Of a stretch of DNA of 64,000 bases, positions 55,861-63,742 are shown in pieces. Position numbers and translations under genes: made by a program. The stretch comes from Sphingomonadales bacterium (lineage in GTDB: Bacteria; Pseudomonadota; Alphaproteobacteria; Sphingomonadales; Sphingomonadaceae). Each line of letters starts with the position of its first letter. Position 1 is the first letter of the stretch. The stretch lies in the NCBI GenBank assembly GCA_004173185.1, contig SEFZ01000007.1, positions 91,953-155,952 on the forward strand, in the 5' to 3' direction. The notes beneath the pieces were generated by a model that made no database searches, had not been told where the DNA came from, and worked only from the letters and a program-made list of their open reading frames with translations.

Positions 55861-56679
55861 ATGCAATTGGACGTACTTCAGTCGATCAGCCTCGCGGGCA
55901 ACAGCGCGGTCCCCAATGACGATCGCTCGGGCAGCAGCGCGCGCCTGGCATGGGTGATCGACGGCGCCACCGATCTCGGCCCTCCGGGGCTCGTCGGCAG
56001 TCAGGGCGGCGCGGCATGGCTGGCGAGCGAGGCGCAAGCGGGCTTCTTCACCGCCGCCGATGCGCCTATCGCCCAGATCTACGCCCATGTCGGCGCCCGG
56101 CTGATCGCCGCCTATGCAGCCGCCCGAACCCGCGAGCCCGAAGGTCGCTGGGAACTCCCCATCGCCTCCGCCATCGCAGCGCGCCTTACCCCCGACGCCC
56201 TCGAGATCGGCTGGCTCGGCGATTGCGCGGCGCTGCATCTGCGCGACGGCACAGTCACTCGCCTCGGCCCACAGGGGGATCGCGGCGCCGAAAGCGCCCG
56301 CGCCGCCAGCCTCGCGCAGCACGGCCTCGGCAACGTCAAGCGCAACGCCCCGATCCTCGCCGATCTGCGCGCCACCCGCGGCCGCCCGACGATGCGGGTG
56401 CTCAGCGTCGATCCCCAGCATATGGTGGTCGAGACGCAGTCGGTCGCTTGCGCCCCCCGCGACGAACTCCTGCTGATGACCGACGGCTTCGCCACCCTGA
56501 TCGACGATTACGCCATCCATGATCCCGCCAGCCTGATGGCTGCGCTCGCCGAAAAGGGCCTCGCCACGCTCGCCGCCGAACTGCGCGCCATCGAACGCGA
56601 GGACGCGGCCTGCACCCGCTATCCCCGCTTCAAAACCTCGGACGACGCCACTGCGCTCTGGCTGCGCATCGGCGGCTAG
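55861..56679 (+). CDS. PP2C-like protein phosphatase
   Basis: A 272-residue protein resembling bacterial PP2C/SpoIIE-like phosphatases: WVIDGATDLGPPG with a metal-binding Asp near the N-terminus, IGWLGDCAALHLRDG (cf. the GDSRAYL motif of PP2C), DELLLMTDGFATLIDDY and a final TSDDATALWLRI with the metal-binding DD. All core acidic positions appear present. The usual NED near the N-terminus reads NDDRSG. Target unknown. ATG 55861 was taken; GTG 55843 would add six residues. Confidence 0.78.
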   Translation: MQLDVLQSISLAGNSAVPNDDRSGSSARLAWVIDGATDLGPPGLVGSQGGAAWLASEAQAGFFTAADAPIAQIYAHVGARLIAAYAAARTREPEGRWELPIASAIAARLTPDALEIGWLGDCAALHLRDGTVTRLGPQGDRGAESARAASLAQHGLGNVKRNAPILADLRATRGRPTMRVLSVDPQHMVVETQSVACAPRDELLLMTDGFATLIDDYAIHDPASLMAALAEKGLATLAAELRAIEREDAACTRYPRFKTSDDATALWLRIGG

Positions 56680-56702
56680 AGTCGTTTAGCGGAGCTGAAT
56701 CG

Positions 56703-56778
56703 GCACCAGCCCGCTCCCCCACCCGGCCTCCCATCCAGTATATTCTGTGGGAGGCCGGGTGGGGGAGCGGGCCGGTGC
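56703..56778. repeat. 31-base-arm inverted repeat between convergent genes
   Basis: Arms 56703-56733 and 56748-56778 match at 30 of 31 positions around the AT-rich 14-base loop TCCAGTATATTCTG. The core CTCCCCCACCCGGCCTCCCA is of the type seen as dispersed intergenic elements in sphingomonads. It lies between the PP2C-like gene and the convergent membrane protein gene and could terminate both transcripts. Confidence 0.85.
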
Positions 56779-56797
56779 GGCCTACGCGAAAACGCCT

Positions 56798-57721
56798 CTA
56801 ACTCAGCGCCGCGCGCACCTTCTCCTGCTCTGCCTTCATCCGCACCACGGCGTCCTTATCGAGCTTCTCGCTCGCCGCCGCCGCTTCTGCCCGCTTCGCC
56901 TGCAACGCCTTATAACGCGCCGCGTCGCCCCCGGAGTTAAACCCGAAATAGCCATTCTCATCATACCAGCCGCGCTTGGCCAGCAGCGCACACAGCTCGG
57001 CGGTGCTGTCGAGAAACGCCGTCTGAATGCCCAGTCGCGGATCCTCGCCAGCGGGCGCAGCGATCGCGCGGATGGCATCTTTCAGTCCCGTATCGAGCGC
57101 GGCGGCGTCGATCGCTTTGCCGATCTCGGCGGCGCGTTCGGCGCGCTTGGTGACATGGCTCTGCGCCAGCGTCTTCATCCCCGCCAGATCGCCGCATTTG
57201 GCAATCGTCTGCGGGTTCTGCTTCAACAGATACGGGCTGCTGAGATTGCCGACGCCGAATTTCGCCAGAGCAGTATCATAATCGCGCCGCTCGCTGGTGT
57301 CGGCGGCCACCGAAGCCGCGAACAGCTTTGAGATCGGCCCGCGCGTCGATGCGTTCTTGGGCAGGATCGCATTGCCCTGTGGTCCAAACTCGATCTGGGC
57401 AAAGCTGCTCGGATCCTCGCGCCCCACGGCATCATATTGCCGGTGCGTCAGATAGCCGGTGAGCGCTCCCGCGCCGAGCAGGATCAGCAGCGAACCCGCG
57501 ATCCAGCCAAGCCCCGCCAGCCGGGTCGTCACGATCAGCCCGATCAGCCACAACACGAATGCAGCCGCGAGAGCTGCGCCGATCAGCGTCATCTGCGGTT
57601 GGGCAGGGAGCATGCGCGGCACCAATATTGCCGCCAGGACCAGCACCGCGCAGCCCGCCAGCGTTGCGATCACCGGATGCGCATAGGGCCCGTGATACGC
57701 CGTTTCATACTCGTCGGTCAT
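56798..57721 (-). CDS. hypothetical membrane protein
   Basis: A 307-residue protein starting MTDEYETAYHGPYAHPVIA, with three hydrophobic helices in the first 110 residues (ATLAGCAVLVLAAILVP, LIGAALAAAFVLWLIGLIV, WIAGSLLILLGAGALTGYL) and a soluble, mostly helical C-terminal part ending in a Lys/Glu/Ala-rich stretch. No known domain is recognised. The ATG at 57721 follows a purine-rich GGGGAGGAC; the longer frame runs into rarD on the other strand. Confidence 0.72.
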   Translation of the reverse strand: MTDEYETAYHGPYAHPVIATLAGCAVLVLAAILVPRMLPAQPQMTLIGAALAAAFVLWLIGLIVTTRLAGLGWIAGSLLILLGAGALTGYLTHRQYDAVGREDPSSFAQIEFGPQGNAILPKNASTRGPISKLFAASVAADTSERRDYDTALAKFGVGNLSSPYLLKQNPQTIAKCGDLAGMKTLAQSHVTKRAERAAEIGKAIDAAALDTGLKDAIRAIAAPAGEDPRLGIQTAFLDSTAELCALLAKRGWYDENGYFGFNSGGDAARYKALQAKRAEAAAASEKLDKDAVVRMKAEQEKVRAALS

Positions 57722-57851
57722 GCTGTCCTCCCCCGTTTCGCGCACCTTAGCGGCGGCGCAGAGGCGCGCAATCGAACAGGCGCAATTCGGCTTTCTCCGC
57801 GCAAATGCCAGTTTGCTTGCCCTGCGCGCGCATAGCGGCAATGGCCCCGCT

Positions 57852-58760
57852 ATGACTGCACCCGTCCAGATTGATCGCAAGGGCGTCCTGTTCGCCCTCG
57901 GCGCCTATGGCTCCTGGGGTGTCCTGCCGCTTTATATCCATCTGCTGAAAGGCGTGCCCGCGCTTCAGGTGCTGGCGCACCGGGTGATCTGGTCGCTGGT
58001 GCTGCTTGCCGGGGTAATCCTCGTGCTGCGCCGGGCGAAGAGCATTGCCGCCGCGATCCGCGGGCGCACCTTGCTGCTGCTCCTCACCAGCGCCGCGCTG
58101 ATCGGAGTCAATTGGGTCGTCTATATCTGGGCGGTCCTCAACAATCACATTCTGGAAGCCAGCCTCGGCTATTTCATGAACCCGCTGATCAACGTCGCGC
58201 TGGGGGTGATGGTGCTCGGCGAGCGGTTGCGCCGCTGGCAGGGCGTGGCGATCGGTGTGACTGCGGCGGGCGTGCTCGTGCTTGCGGCCAGCGGCGGCGG
58301 TGCGTTGTGGATTTCGCTCACCCTCGCGGCCACCTTCGCGCTTTATGGCCTGGTTCGGAAAGTCGCTGCGATCGATGCGCTTGGCGGCCTCACCTTCGAG
58401 ACGCTGTTGCTCGCCCCGCTCTGCCTCGGCTGGCTGATCCATGTCGATCAGATTGGCGAAGGCGCGTTCGGCACGAGCACCACGCTCACCGTGTTGCTGA
58501 TCCTCGCCGGGCTGGTGACGGCGATGCCCTTGCTCTGGTTCTCCGCCGCCGCGCGCCGGCTGCCGCTCACGACCATGGGGCTGCTCCAGTTCCTGTCGCC
58601 GACGCTGCAGCTCGCCATTGCGCTGACGTTCGGCGAGCCGCTCCGCCCGGTGCATTTCATCACCTTCCCGCTGATCTGGGCGGGCTGCGCGCTCTATGCA
58701 TGGGACAGTATCCGCGCCACCCGCGCGCCGATTCCTGAGAATATTAAACCAATCGGTTGA
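57852..58760 (+). CDS. rarD: EamA-family transporter RarD
   Basis: A 302-residue, ten-helix drug/metabolite transporter of the RarD subgroup. It opens with GVLFALGAYGSWGVLPLYIH and LKGVPALQVLAHRVIWSLVL, then NWVVYIWAVLNNHILEASLG and YFMNPLINVALGVMVLGERL, all typical of RarD (chloramphenicol-sensitive protein). Physiological substrate is unknown. Its TGA lies inside the -35 element of the following arsR promoter. Confidence 0.93.
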   Translation: MTAPVQIDRKGVLFALGAYGSWGVLPLYIHLLKGVPALQVLAHRVIWSLVLLAGVILVLRRAKSIAAAIRGRTLLLLLTSAALIGVNWVVYIWAVLNNHILEASLGYFMNPLINVALGVMVLGERLRRWQGVAIGVTAAGVLVLAASGGGALWISLTLAATFALYGLVRKVAAIDALGGLTFETLLLAPLCLGWLIHVDQIGEGAFGTSTTLTVLLILAGLVTAMPLLWFSAAARRLPLTTMGLLQFLSPTLQLAIALTFGEPLRPVHFITFPLIWAGCALYAWDSIRATRAPIPENIKPIG

Positions 58761-58803
58761 CAGTTATTCGAGGCGCGTCGATATTCAACCACATGGTTGA
58801 ACA
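58741..58803 (+). promoter_or_regulatory. arsR promoter with two operator palindromes, probably leaderless
   Basis: A -35 TTGACA (58757-58762) and -10 GATATT (58780-58785) are separated by 17 bases; a start of transcription 8 bases later falls on the A of the arsR ATG (58793). Two matching palindromes flank it: AACCAATCGGTT (58747-58758), overlapping the -35, and TTCAACCACATGGTTGAA (58784-58801), covering the -10 and start codon. Both are preceded by ATATT and are exactly 40 bases apart centre to centre. The motif AACCA-N-TGGTT is typical of ArsR regulators paired with AHSA1-domain genes. Confidence 0.72.
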
Positions 58804-59116
58804 ACGACTCGACGCCACGTTCCGCGCGCTGGCCGATCCGACAAGGCGGGGGATGCTCGCGCATCTTGCGCGGGGCGAACAATCGATCGGCGCGCTCGCC
58901 GAGCCATTTTCGATGAGCTTCGCCGGCGCGTCCAAGCATCTCAGGGTGCTTGAGGATGCCGGCCTCGTCGCCCGTCGCAAGGCAGGGCGCAGCTATATGT
59001 GCAGCCTCCAGGGCGGTCCGCTCGGCGAAGCCGATCAGTGGCTGCGCCAATGGGAGCAATTCTGGAACGTCCGGCTCGATGCCCTCGAAGCTTTGCTCAA
59101 GGAGACGCCCGAATGA
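58793..59116 (+). CDS. ArsR/SdpR-family transcriptional regulator
   Basis: A 107-residue winged-helix repressor: MVEQRLDATFRALADPTRRG, MLAHLARGEQSIGALAEPFS, MSFAGASKHLRVLEDAGLVA, RRKAGRSYMCSL. No metal-binding cysteine pair is seen, so it belongs to the non-metal SdpR-like group usually paired with SRPBCC proteins. The ATG at 58793 lies within an operator and at the expected transcription start; a TTG at 58757 is part of the -35 and was rejected. Autoregulation is likely. It overlaps the next gene by 4 bases. Confidence 0.92.
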   Translation: MVEQRLDATFRALADPTRRGMLAHLARGEQSIGALAEPFSMSFAGASKHLRVLEDAGLVARRKAGRSYMCSLQGGPLGEADQWLRQWEQFWNVRLDALEALLKETPE

Positions 59117-59628
59117 CCGATACGCTCACCGCGCAGAAGCTTGTCTTCGTCCGCGAACTGGATGCGCCGCGCGATACCGTCTGGCACTATGTCATCGATC
59201 CCGAACTGCGCGCCCGCTGGTTCATGGCGGGGCCGACCGAGCCGCGTGTCGGTGGCAAGCTCGGCATGACGATGGCGCATGACAATCTGTCGGATGATCC
59301 GGTGCCGTTCCCGGAGAAATACGCGCCCTATCAGGGCAAGTCGTGGCACGAGACGATCACTGCCATCGATCCGCCACGTCTGCTGCGCTTCACCTGGGAC
59401 GAAGGAAAGAGTGGCGAAGTCGCCATCGAGCTTGAGGCATTGGGAGAACGCACCCGACTCACGCTGACCCACGCCGGCATCCCGACCCGCGATGGCGCGA
59501 TCAACTTTGGCGGCGGCTGGGGCTCGCATCTCGACGTGCTGGCCATGCGTCTGCGCGGCGAGCATATCGCCAATTTCTGGGACCTGCACGCGGCAGCCGA
59601 GGCCCGGGCCAAGGCGGCGATCGCTTAG
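59113..59628 (+). CDS. SRPBCC/AHSA1-domain protein
   Basis: A 171-residue START-like fold protein: LVFVRELDAPRDTVWHYVID, PELRARWFMAGPTEPRVGGK, WHETITAIDPPRLLRFTW, TRLTLTHAGI and NFGGGWGSHLDVLAMRLRGE. Such proteins form a hydrophobic ligand pocket and are often encoded after an ArsR regulator; the ligand is unknown. The ATGA overlap with arsR shows they are made together. Confidence 0.92.
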   Translation: MTDTLTAQKLVFVRELDAPRDTVWHYVIDPELRARWFMAGPTEPRVGGKLGMTMAHDNLSDDPVPFPEKYAPYQGKSWHETITAIDPPRLLRFTWDEGKSGEVAIELEALGERTRLTLTHAGIPTRDGAINFGGGWGSHLDVLAMRLRGEHIANFWDLHAAAEARAKAAIA

Positions 59629-59641
59629 CCATCGCTCTTCA

Positions 59642-59660
59642 CCCCGGCCTTGTGCCGGGG
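59642..59660. terminator. short GC hairpin after the arsR-AHSA1 pair
   Basis: CCCCGGC-CTTGT-GCCGGGG is a perfect 7-base stem with a 5-base loop, 14 bases after the stop codon. No T-run follows, so it is a weak or rho-assisted candidate. The remaining 200 bases to the crotonase gene show nothing recognisable. Confidence 0.4.
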
Positions 59661-59858
59661 GGCACCAAGCGGCTTGGCAATGCTCTGGCGCCTGTATGCG
59701 CACGCTTGCAAAGTAGGATTTCGCCTGCTGTGTTCAGCGCGCGGGTGGCTCTCACGCCCTCGGCCGCTCTTTGAACTCTGTAGGAAAACCTCGTCGTCAG
59801 TGCGAACATTAGGGAACATTCGCGCCGCGCGAGATCCGCGCATTGGCCTGAACTTCGC

Positions 59859-60653
59859 CTAAACTTCCGCCGCGCACTCCGCGAAATTCGGCGCGCGCTT
59901 CTGCATATTGGCCATCACCGCTTCGATCTGGTTGGGGGTGCGCAGCAAGGCGACCTGCTCGGCGGTCTCGGCCGCCAGGGTCGCCGCCGCATCGCCGTCC
60001 AGCCCGGCCAGCCGCTTGGCCGCGCGGATCGCATGCGGGTTGCGCCCGGCAATCGCCTTGGCCAGCGCCATCGCCTCGCCATGCGGATCTTCCGCGATCC
60101 GGCTGACAAAGCCCATCGCCAGCCCTTCCTCGGCATCGAACTCGCGCGCGGTGTAGCTCAGTTCGCGCAGGTGATCGTCGCGCACATTGCCTTTCCACAG
60201 CGCATAGCCCGCCATGTCGGGAATGATTCCCCACTTCATCTCCATCACCGAGAGCCGTGTTCCCGGTGCCGCGATCCGCACATCCGCGCCGCTGGCGATC
60301 TGCAAACCGCCGCCAAACGCCACGCCGTGGATCGCCGCGATCACCGGCACGGGCAGCGTCCGCCAGCCCCAGGCGACCTGCTGGAAATCATTGGCCAGGC
60401 CATGATCGCGCGATTTGGGATCGAGCCCCGATCCCACGCTCATCATGCTCGCCATGTCGAGCCCGGAGCAAAAAGCGCGACCTTCGCCCGAAAGCACCAC
60501 GGCGCGGAGCCCGGCCATCGTCTCCAATTGGCGGATCGCATCGATGATCGCGGCAAACATCGCCGGATCGAGCGCATTCATCTTGTCGCCCCGCGTAAGC
60601 CTTACATCGGCGACGCCGTCCTGCATTTCGATTGCGACGCGTTGGTCGGTCAT
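59859..60653 (-). CDS. crotonase/enoyl-CoA hydratase family protein
   Basis: A 264-residue crotonase-fold protein. The oxyanion-hole motifs are GEGRAFCSGLDMASM and IHGVAFGGGLQIASGADVRI, and MEMKWGIIPDMAGY supplies the second active-site region with an Asp as in dienoyl-CoA isomerases. The usual hydratase glutamate pair is not complete, so isomerase or other acyl-CoA chemistry is possible. Substrate unknown. It has no operon partner on its strand. Confidence 0.88.
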   Translation of the reverse strand: MTDQRVAIEMQDGVADVRLTRGDKMNALDPAMFAAIIDAIRQLETMAGLRAVVLSGEGRAFCSGLDMASMMSVGSGLDPKSRDHGLANDFQQVAWGWRTLPVPVIAAIHGVAFGGGLQIASGADVRIAAPGTRLSVMEMKWGIIPDMAGYALWKGNVRDDHLRELSYTAREFDAEEGLAMGFVSRIAEDPHGEAMALAKAIAGRNPHAIRAAKRLAGLDGDAAATLAAETAEQVALLRTPNQIEAVMANMQKRAPNFAECAAEV

Positions 60654-60730
60654 CCTCTCTTGCCTCTTGCTAGCGCTAACATTTCGGAGAAGGATAGGCG
60701 AAATACCCGGATAGGGACAGGAGAGGGTTT

Positions 60731-61276
60731 ATGAAGTTTCTGATCGCCGCAATCGCATTGCTCGCCGCTCCTGCCGCATATGCGCAGGCCGATCCCGGCG
60801 ATGTCGCCGCCAAGCCCAAGCCTGCTGCTGCCGCGGCCCCGGCCGCCGATCCGGCGATCACCAATATCTATGACAAGGCGCTGGGCGGCGGCTGGCAGAA
60901 TTGGAGCTTCGCGACGGTGGAGCTGTCGGTGGACATCGGCAGCCCGCGCATGCCGATCAAGGTAAGCGCCGATGGGTATAAGGCGCTCTATCTCCACCAT
61001 GCCGCGTTCAGCACCGCGCCCTATCGCGGCATCAGCTTCCTGATTCAGGGCACCGGCACGGGCGGCAAGGTCCGCGTCATCGCCACCAAGGGCGGCAAGC
61101 CGATCGAGGGCAAGATGAAGCTGGTGACGGTCGCGGTCGGTGGCTGGGCCAAGGTAACCGCCTCGCTCGCCGAACTGGGTGCGGAGAATATCGAGATGGA
61201 TGGCTTCTGGATTCAGAATGACAGCGCCGATCCGATGCCCAATTTCTATGTCGCGGATATCGCGCTGACGGTCTGA
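60731..61276 (+). CDS. exported single-domain jelly-roll (carbohydrate-binding-like) protein
   Basis: A 181-residue protein with signal peptide MKFLIAAIALLAAPAAYAQ and an Ala/Pro/Lys linker to about residue 42. The remaining 140 residues form one domain: IYDKALGGGWQNWSFATVEL, DGYKALYLHHAAFSTAPYRG, ISFLIQGTGTGGKVRVIATK, MDGFWIQNDSADPMPNFYVA, DIALTV. This pattern recalls beta-jelly-roll domains attached to secreted glycoside hydrolases, but here there is no catalytic domain. AGGAGAGGG precedes the ATG. Binding to a polysaccharide is inferred only. Confidence 0.75.
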   Translation: MKFLIAAIALLAAPAAYAQADPGDVAAKPKPAAAAAPAADPAITNIYDKALGGGWQNWSFATVELSVDIGSPRMPIKVSADGYKALYLHHAAFSTAPYRGISFLIQGTGTGGKVRVIATKGGKPIEGKMKLVTVAVGGWAKVTASLAELGAENIEMDGFWIQNDSADPMPNFYVADIALTV

Positions 61277-61318
61277 CCAATTTGCGCCGCGCTCCCGCCC
61301 GCGCTAGGTGCGCGGGCG

Positions 61319-61759
61319 ATGACCGACGCACCGATCCGCAAATTCCAGCCCGAGCGTTTCTTCGCCCATCGTTTCGTCGGCCATGGCGACACGCTCGGTA
61401 TCGATTTCCGCGCGCATGGCCCCGATTGGGCGGAGCTGATCCTGCCTTATAATGAGCGCCTGATCGGCGATCCGGCATCGGGCGTCCTCGCCTCGGGGCC
61501 TATATTGGCGCTGATGGACATGGCGACCAGCGTCGCCGTGTGGCTCAAGATCGACGCCTTCGTGCCGCATGCCACGCTCGATCTGCGCATCGATTATCTC
61601 CGCCCGGCACGCCCGGGCAACACGGTGGTCGGCCGTGGCGAATGCTACCGGGTCACGCGCTCGATCGCCTTTGTCCGTGGGCAGGCACATGATGGCGATC
61701 CGGATGATCCGCTTGCCAATGTCGCAGGCACCTTCATGTCGACGGAGGGCTATTGGTGA
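61319..61759 (+). CDS. hotdog-fold thioesterase-like protein lacking the HGG motif
   Basis: A 146-residue PaaI-like hotdog protein: LPYNERLIGDPASGVLASGP, ILALMDMATSVAVWL, LDLRIDYLRPARPGNTVVGR. The motif that normally reads H-G-G before the long helix is A-S-G-P here, so the catalytic histidine position is not His. It overlaps a second, canonical hotdog gene, which suggests a hetero-oligomer. Substrate is unknown. Confidence 0.85.
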   Translation: MTDAPIRKFQPERFFAHRFVGHGDTLGIDFRAHGPDWAELILPYNERLIGDPASGVLASGPILALMDMATSVAVWLKIDAFVPHATLDLRIDYLRPARPGNTVVGRGECYRVTRSIAFVRGQAHDGDPDDPLANVAGTFMSTEGYW

Positions 61760-62130
61760 GCGCGCCGTATTCCGAGCTTCTGGGCCTCACCAGAGAACCG
61801 GGCGAAACTGCGCCCACTCTGGTGATGGAATTCGGCCCGCACGTCCTCGGGCGCCCGGGCTTCCTGCACGGCGGAGCGATCGGCGGGTTGCTTGAGATGG
61901 CGGCCGTGGCTGCGCTTCAGCAGGCGCTGGCCGATGAAGAGGGCGCACGGATCAAGCCGATCAACCTGACCGTAGATTATATGCGCGGCGGCCGCGACAA
62001 GACTACGCGGGCGCGCGGCATTGTGACCCGGCTGGGCAATCGTGTCGCCAATGTCGAGGCGGTCGCGTGGCAGGACGATCCCGAGCGGCCGATCGCGGCA
62101 GCGCGGATGAACTATCTGATCGCGCGCTAG
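61756..62130 (+). CDS. PaaI-family hotdog thioesterase
   Basis: A 124-residue hotdog protein with the canonical HGG motif (RPGFLHGGAIGGLLEMAAVA) and INLTVDYMRGGRDKTTRARG. It probably hydrolyses acyl-CoA or aryl-CoA thioesters. The GTG at 61756 overlaps the stop of the preceding hotdog gene (GTGA). Its TAG shares the palindrome CTAG with the stop of the convergent gene. Confidence 0.87.
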   Translation: MSAPYSELLGLTREPGETAPTLVMEFGPHVLGRPGFLHGGAIGGLLEMAAVAALQQALADEEGARIKPINLTVDYMRGGRDKTTRARGIVTRLGNRVANVEAVAWQDDPERPIAAARMNYLIAR

Positions 62131-62492
62131 CTCCGCTTCGGCTTCTTCACCTTCTTGGGCGGTGGTCCGCTGCGGACGATGCTCGAAATCCGGCACTGCT
62201 CGCGCCCGGCAAGGATGGTGTCACCCCGGTCGAGCGACATGCTGCTGAAGCTCTTGAAGCCGATGGTCGATGCGAAATCCACATCGAAACAGCGCGAGAA
62301 GAAGCGCACCAGATACCAGTTGCCGCGGAAATCCTGGACATGGACGCCATCGCCGTTCCGTGACGCCTCGAAGGTGCGCACGCTGCTGCCACCGACCAGC
62401 GGGATCGAGACTTCCTTGGGCTTGGGAGCGTCTTGCGCCGCCGCAGCGCCAGCGGTGAGGAGAAGCGCGGGAAGAAGCATGTATCTGAGCAT
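62127..62492 (-). CDS. DUF6491-like exported protein
   Basis: A 121-residue protein with signal peptide (MLRYMLLPALLLTAGAAAAQ) and a basic tail PPPKKVKKPKRS. The core IPLVGGSSVRTFEASRNGDG, NWYLVRFFSRCFDVDFASTI and AGREQCRISSIVR has two cysteines that may pair. This layout (R-C-F-x-V-D plus a late C-R-I-x-x-I) fits the DUF6491 family, whose function is unknown. Confidence 0.72.
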   Translation of the reverse strand: MLRYMLLPALLLTAGAAAAQDAPKPKEVSIPLVGGSSVRTFEASRNGDGVHVQDFRGNWYLVRFFSRCFDVDFASTIGFKSFSSMSLDRGDTILAGREQCRISSIVRSGPPPKKVKKPKRS

Positions 62493-62526
62493 GATCCAGT
62501 CCTTTTCCGATTTCGGATAATCCAGC

Positions 62527-63111
62527 TTAGGTCGTGCTGCCTGTACGCTGCATGAAGTGCCGCCGGCACATCGCGATATAGCGCTCATTCCCGCCGATCT
62601 CGCGCTGTTCGCCTTCGCGAACCGCATTACCTTCGCCATCGACTCGCATGTTCATCGTCGCCTTGCGTCCGCATTCGCACACCGATTTGAGCTCGATCAG
62701 CGCGTCGGCAAGCGCCAGCAGTTCGGCTGATCCGGGGAAGAGTCTGGCCTGAAAATCGGTGCGCAGGCCATAGCAGAGCACCGGTATGCCGACTTCGTCG
62801 GCGAGGTGCGCGAGCTGGCGTACCTGTGCGGGCTGAAGGAACTGCGATTCATCGACCAGGATGCAGGCGATCGGCGTCTTGAAATGCTCGTCCTCGGCGA
62901 CCACGCGCAGGTCGGTCGTCTCATCAAAGGGAATAGCGTTCTGCTTCAGCCCGAGCCGTGAATCGATCACGCCCTTGCCGCCGCGATCATGGATCCCCGC
63001 GGTGAACAGCAAGGTGCGCATCCCGCGCTCGCGATAGTTGAAATCCGCTTGCAGCAAAGTGGTCGATTTGCCGGCGTTCATGCTGGCATAATAAAAATAG
63101 AGCTTGGCCAT
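62527..63111 (-). CDS. tdk: thymidine kinase
   Basis: A 194-residue type II thymidine kinase of pyrimidine salvage. Walker A is YASMNAGKSTTLL, the Walker B-like segment CILVDESQFL, the lasso zinc site includes CECGRKATMNMR and the late Cys in YIAMCRRHF, and IGGNERYIAMCR binds the thymidine base. Length matches E. coli Tdk (205). Confidence 0.96.
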   Translation of the reverse strand: MAKLYFYYASMNAGKSTTLLQADFNYRERGMRTLLFTAGIHDRGGKGVIDSRLGLKQNAIPFDETTDLRVVAEDEHFKTPIACILVDESQFLQPAQVRQLAHLADEVGIPVLCYGLRTDFQARLFPGSAELLALADALIELKSVCECGRKATMNMRVDGEGNAVREGEQREIGGNERYIAMCRRHFMQRTGSTT

Positions 63112-63166
63112 GCGTCGGGGTTAGCGCGGCTCAGAGCCTTGCGTAAGGCCCCTCGCCCGCAGGCGC

Positions 63167-63571
63167 TTACTCTTCGCCTTCGATCGGGCCCAGATCCTGC
63201 GCCACCTTTGGCGCGCGCAGCAGCGTGTCGATATGCGTGCCTTCGTCGAAGCTCTCATCCGCCAGGAATTTGAGCTTGGCGGCATACTTCATCTTCACCC
63301 GCGCCGCGACTTCGCGCTGGAGATAGGCGGTGTTGGTGCGCAGCGCCTTGAGCACCTTCTCCTCGTCCTTGCCGAGCAGCGGCTTCACGAAGACAGTGGC
63401 GTGGCGCAGATCGGGCGACATGCGCACTTCGGTGACCGAAACCATGTGCTTGGACAGCAACTCGTCATGCACGTCCCCGCGCGCGAGAATCTCGCTGAGC
63501 ACGTGGCGCGTTTGCTCACCCACTTTCAGCAGGCGGACGGAGCGCGTTTCGGTGGTCTCGGTATGCTTCAT
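63167..63571 (-). CDS. rbfA: ribosome-binding factor A
   Basis: A 134-residue KH-like protein that helps mature the 30S subunit. It shows [59 protein letters not shown] and the closing [15 protein letters not shown]. It follows infB on the same strand, as in most bacteria. The next gene is tdk, not the usual truB. Confidence 0.96.
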   Translation of the reverse strand: MKHTETTETRSVRLLKVGEQTRHVLSEILARGDVHDELLSKHMVSVTEVRMSPDLRHATVFVKPLLGKDEEKVLKALRTNTAYLQREVAARVKMKYAAKLKFLADESFDEGTHIDTLLRAPKVAQDLGPIEGEE

Positions 63572-63694
63572 AGATAGTTGGACCAGAAAAGCGTTGCGGG
63601 CGGTATCAGGAATATAGCGATTGCCGGCGTGCATCCGGCCCAAGCCCCATCAATCGCGGCTTTAAGATACCGTCGCTTCTCGCGTACGGCAGTT

Positions 63695-63731
63695 GCCGGG
63701 GGCGGCGATGGCTTCGATCGTCTCCCCCGGC
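63695..63731 (-). terminator. GC-rich inverted repeat between infB and rbfA
   Basis: GCCGGGGG (63695-63702) pairs with CCCCCGGC (63724-63731) across a 21-base loop. It begins 11 bases after the infB stop, within the 171-base infB-rbfA gap. There is no T-run, so it may be a processing or attenuation hairpin rather than a full terminator. Nothing else is recognised in the gap. Confidence 0.4.
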
Positions 63732-63742
63732 TTTTCGGCATC

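Noticed and set aside
58757..58792. TTG start for arsR 12 codons upstream
   Set aside because: This TTG is the first part of a good -35 TTGACA; the family begins near the ATG at 58793.
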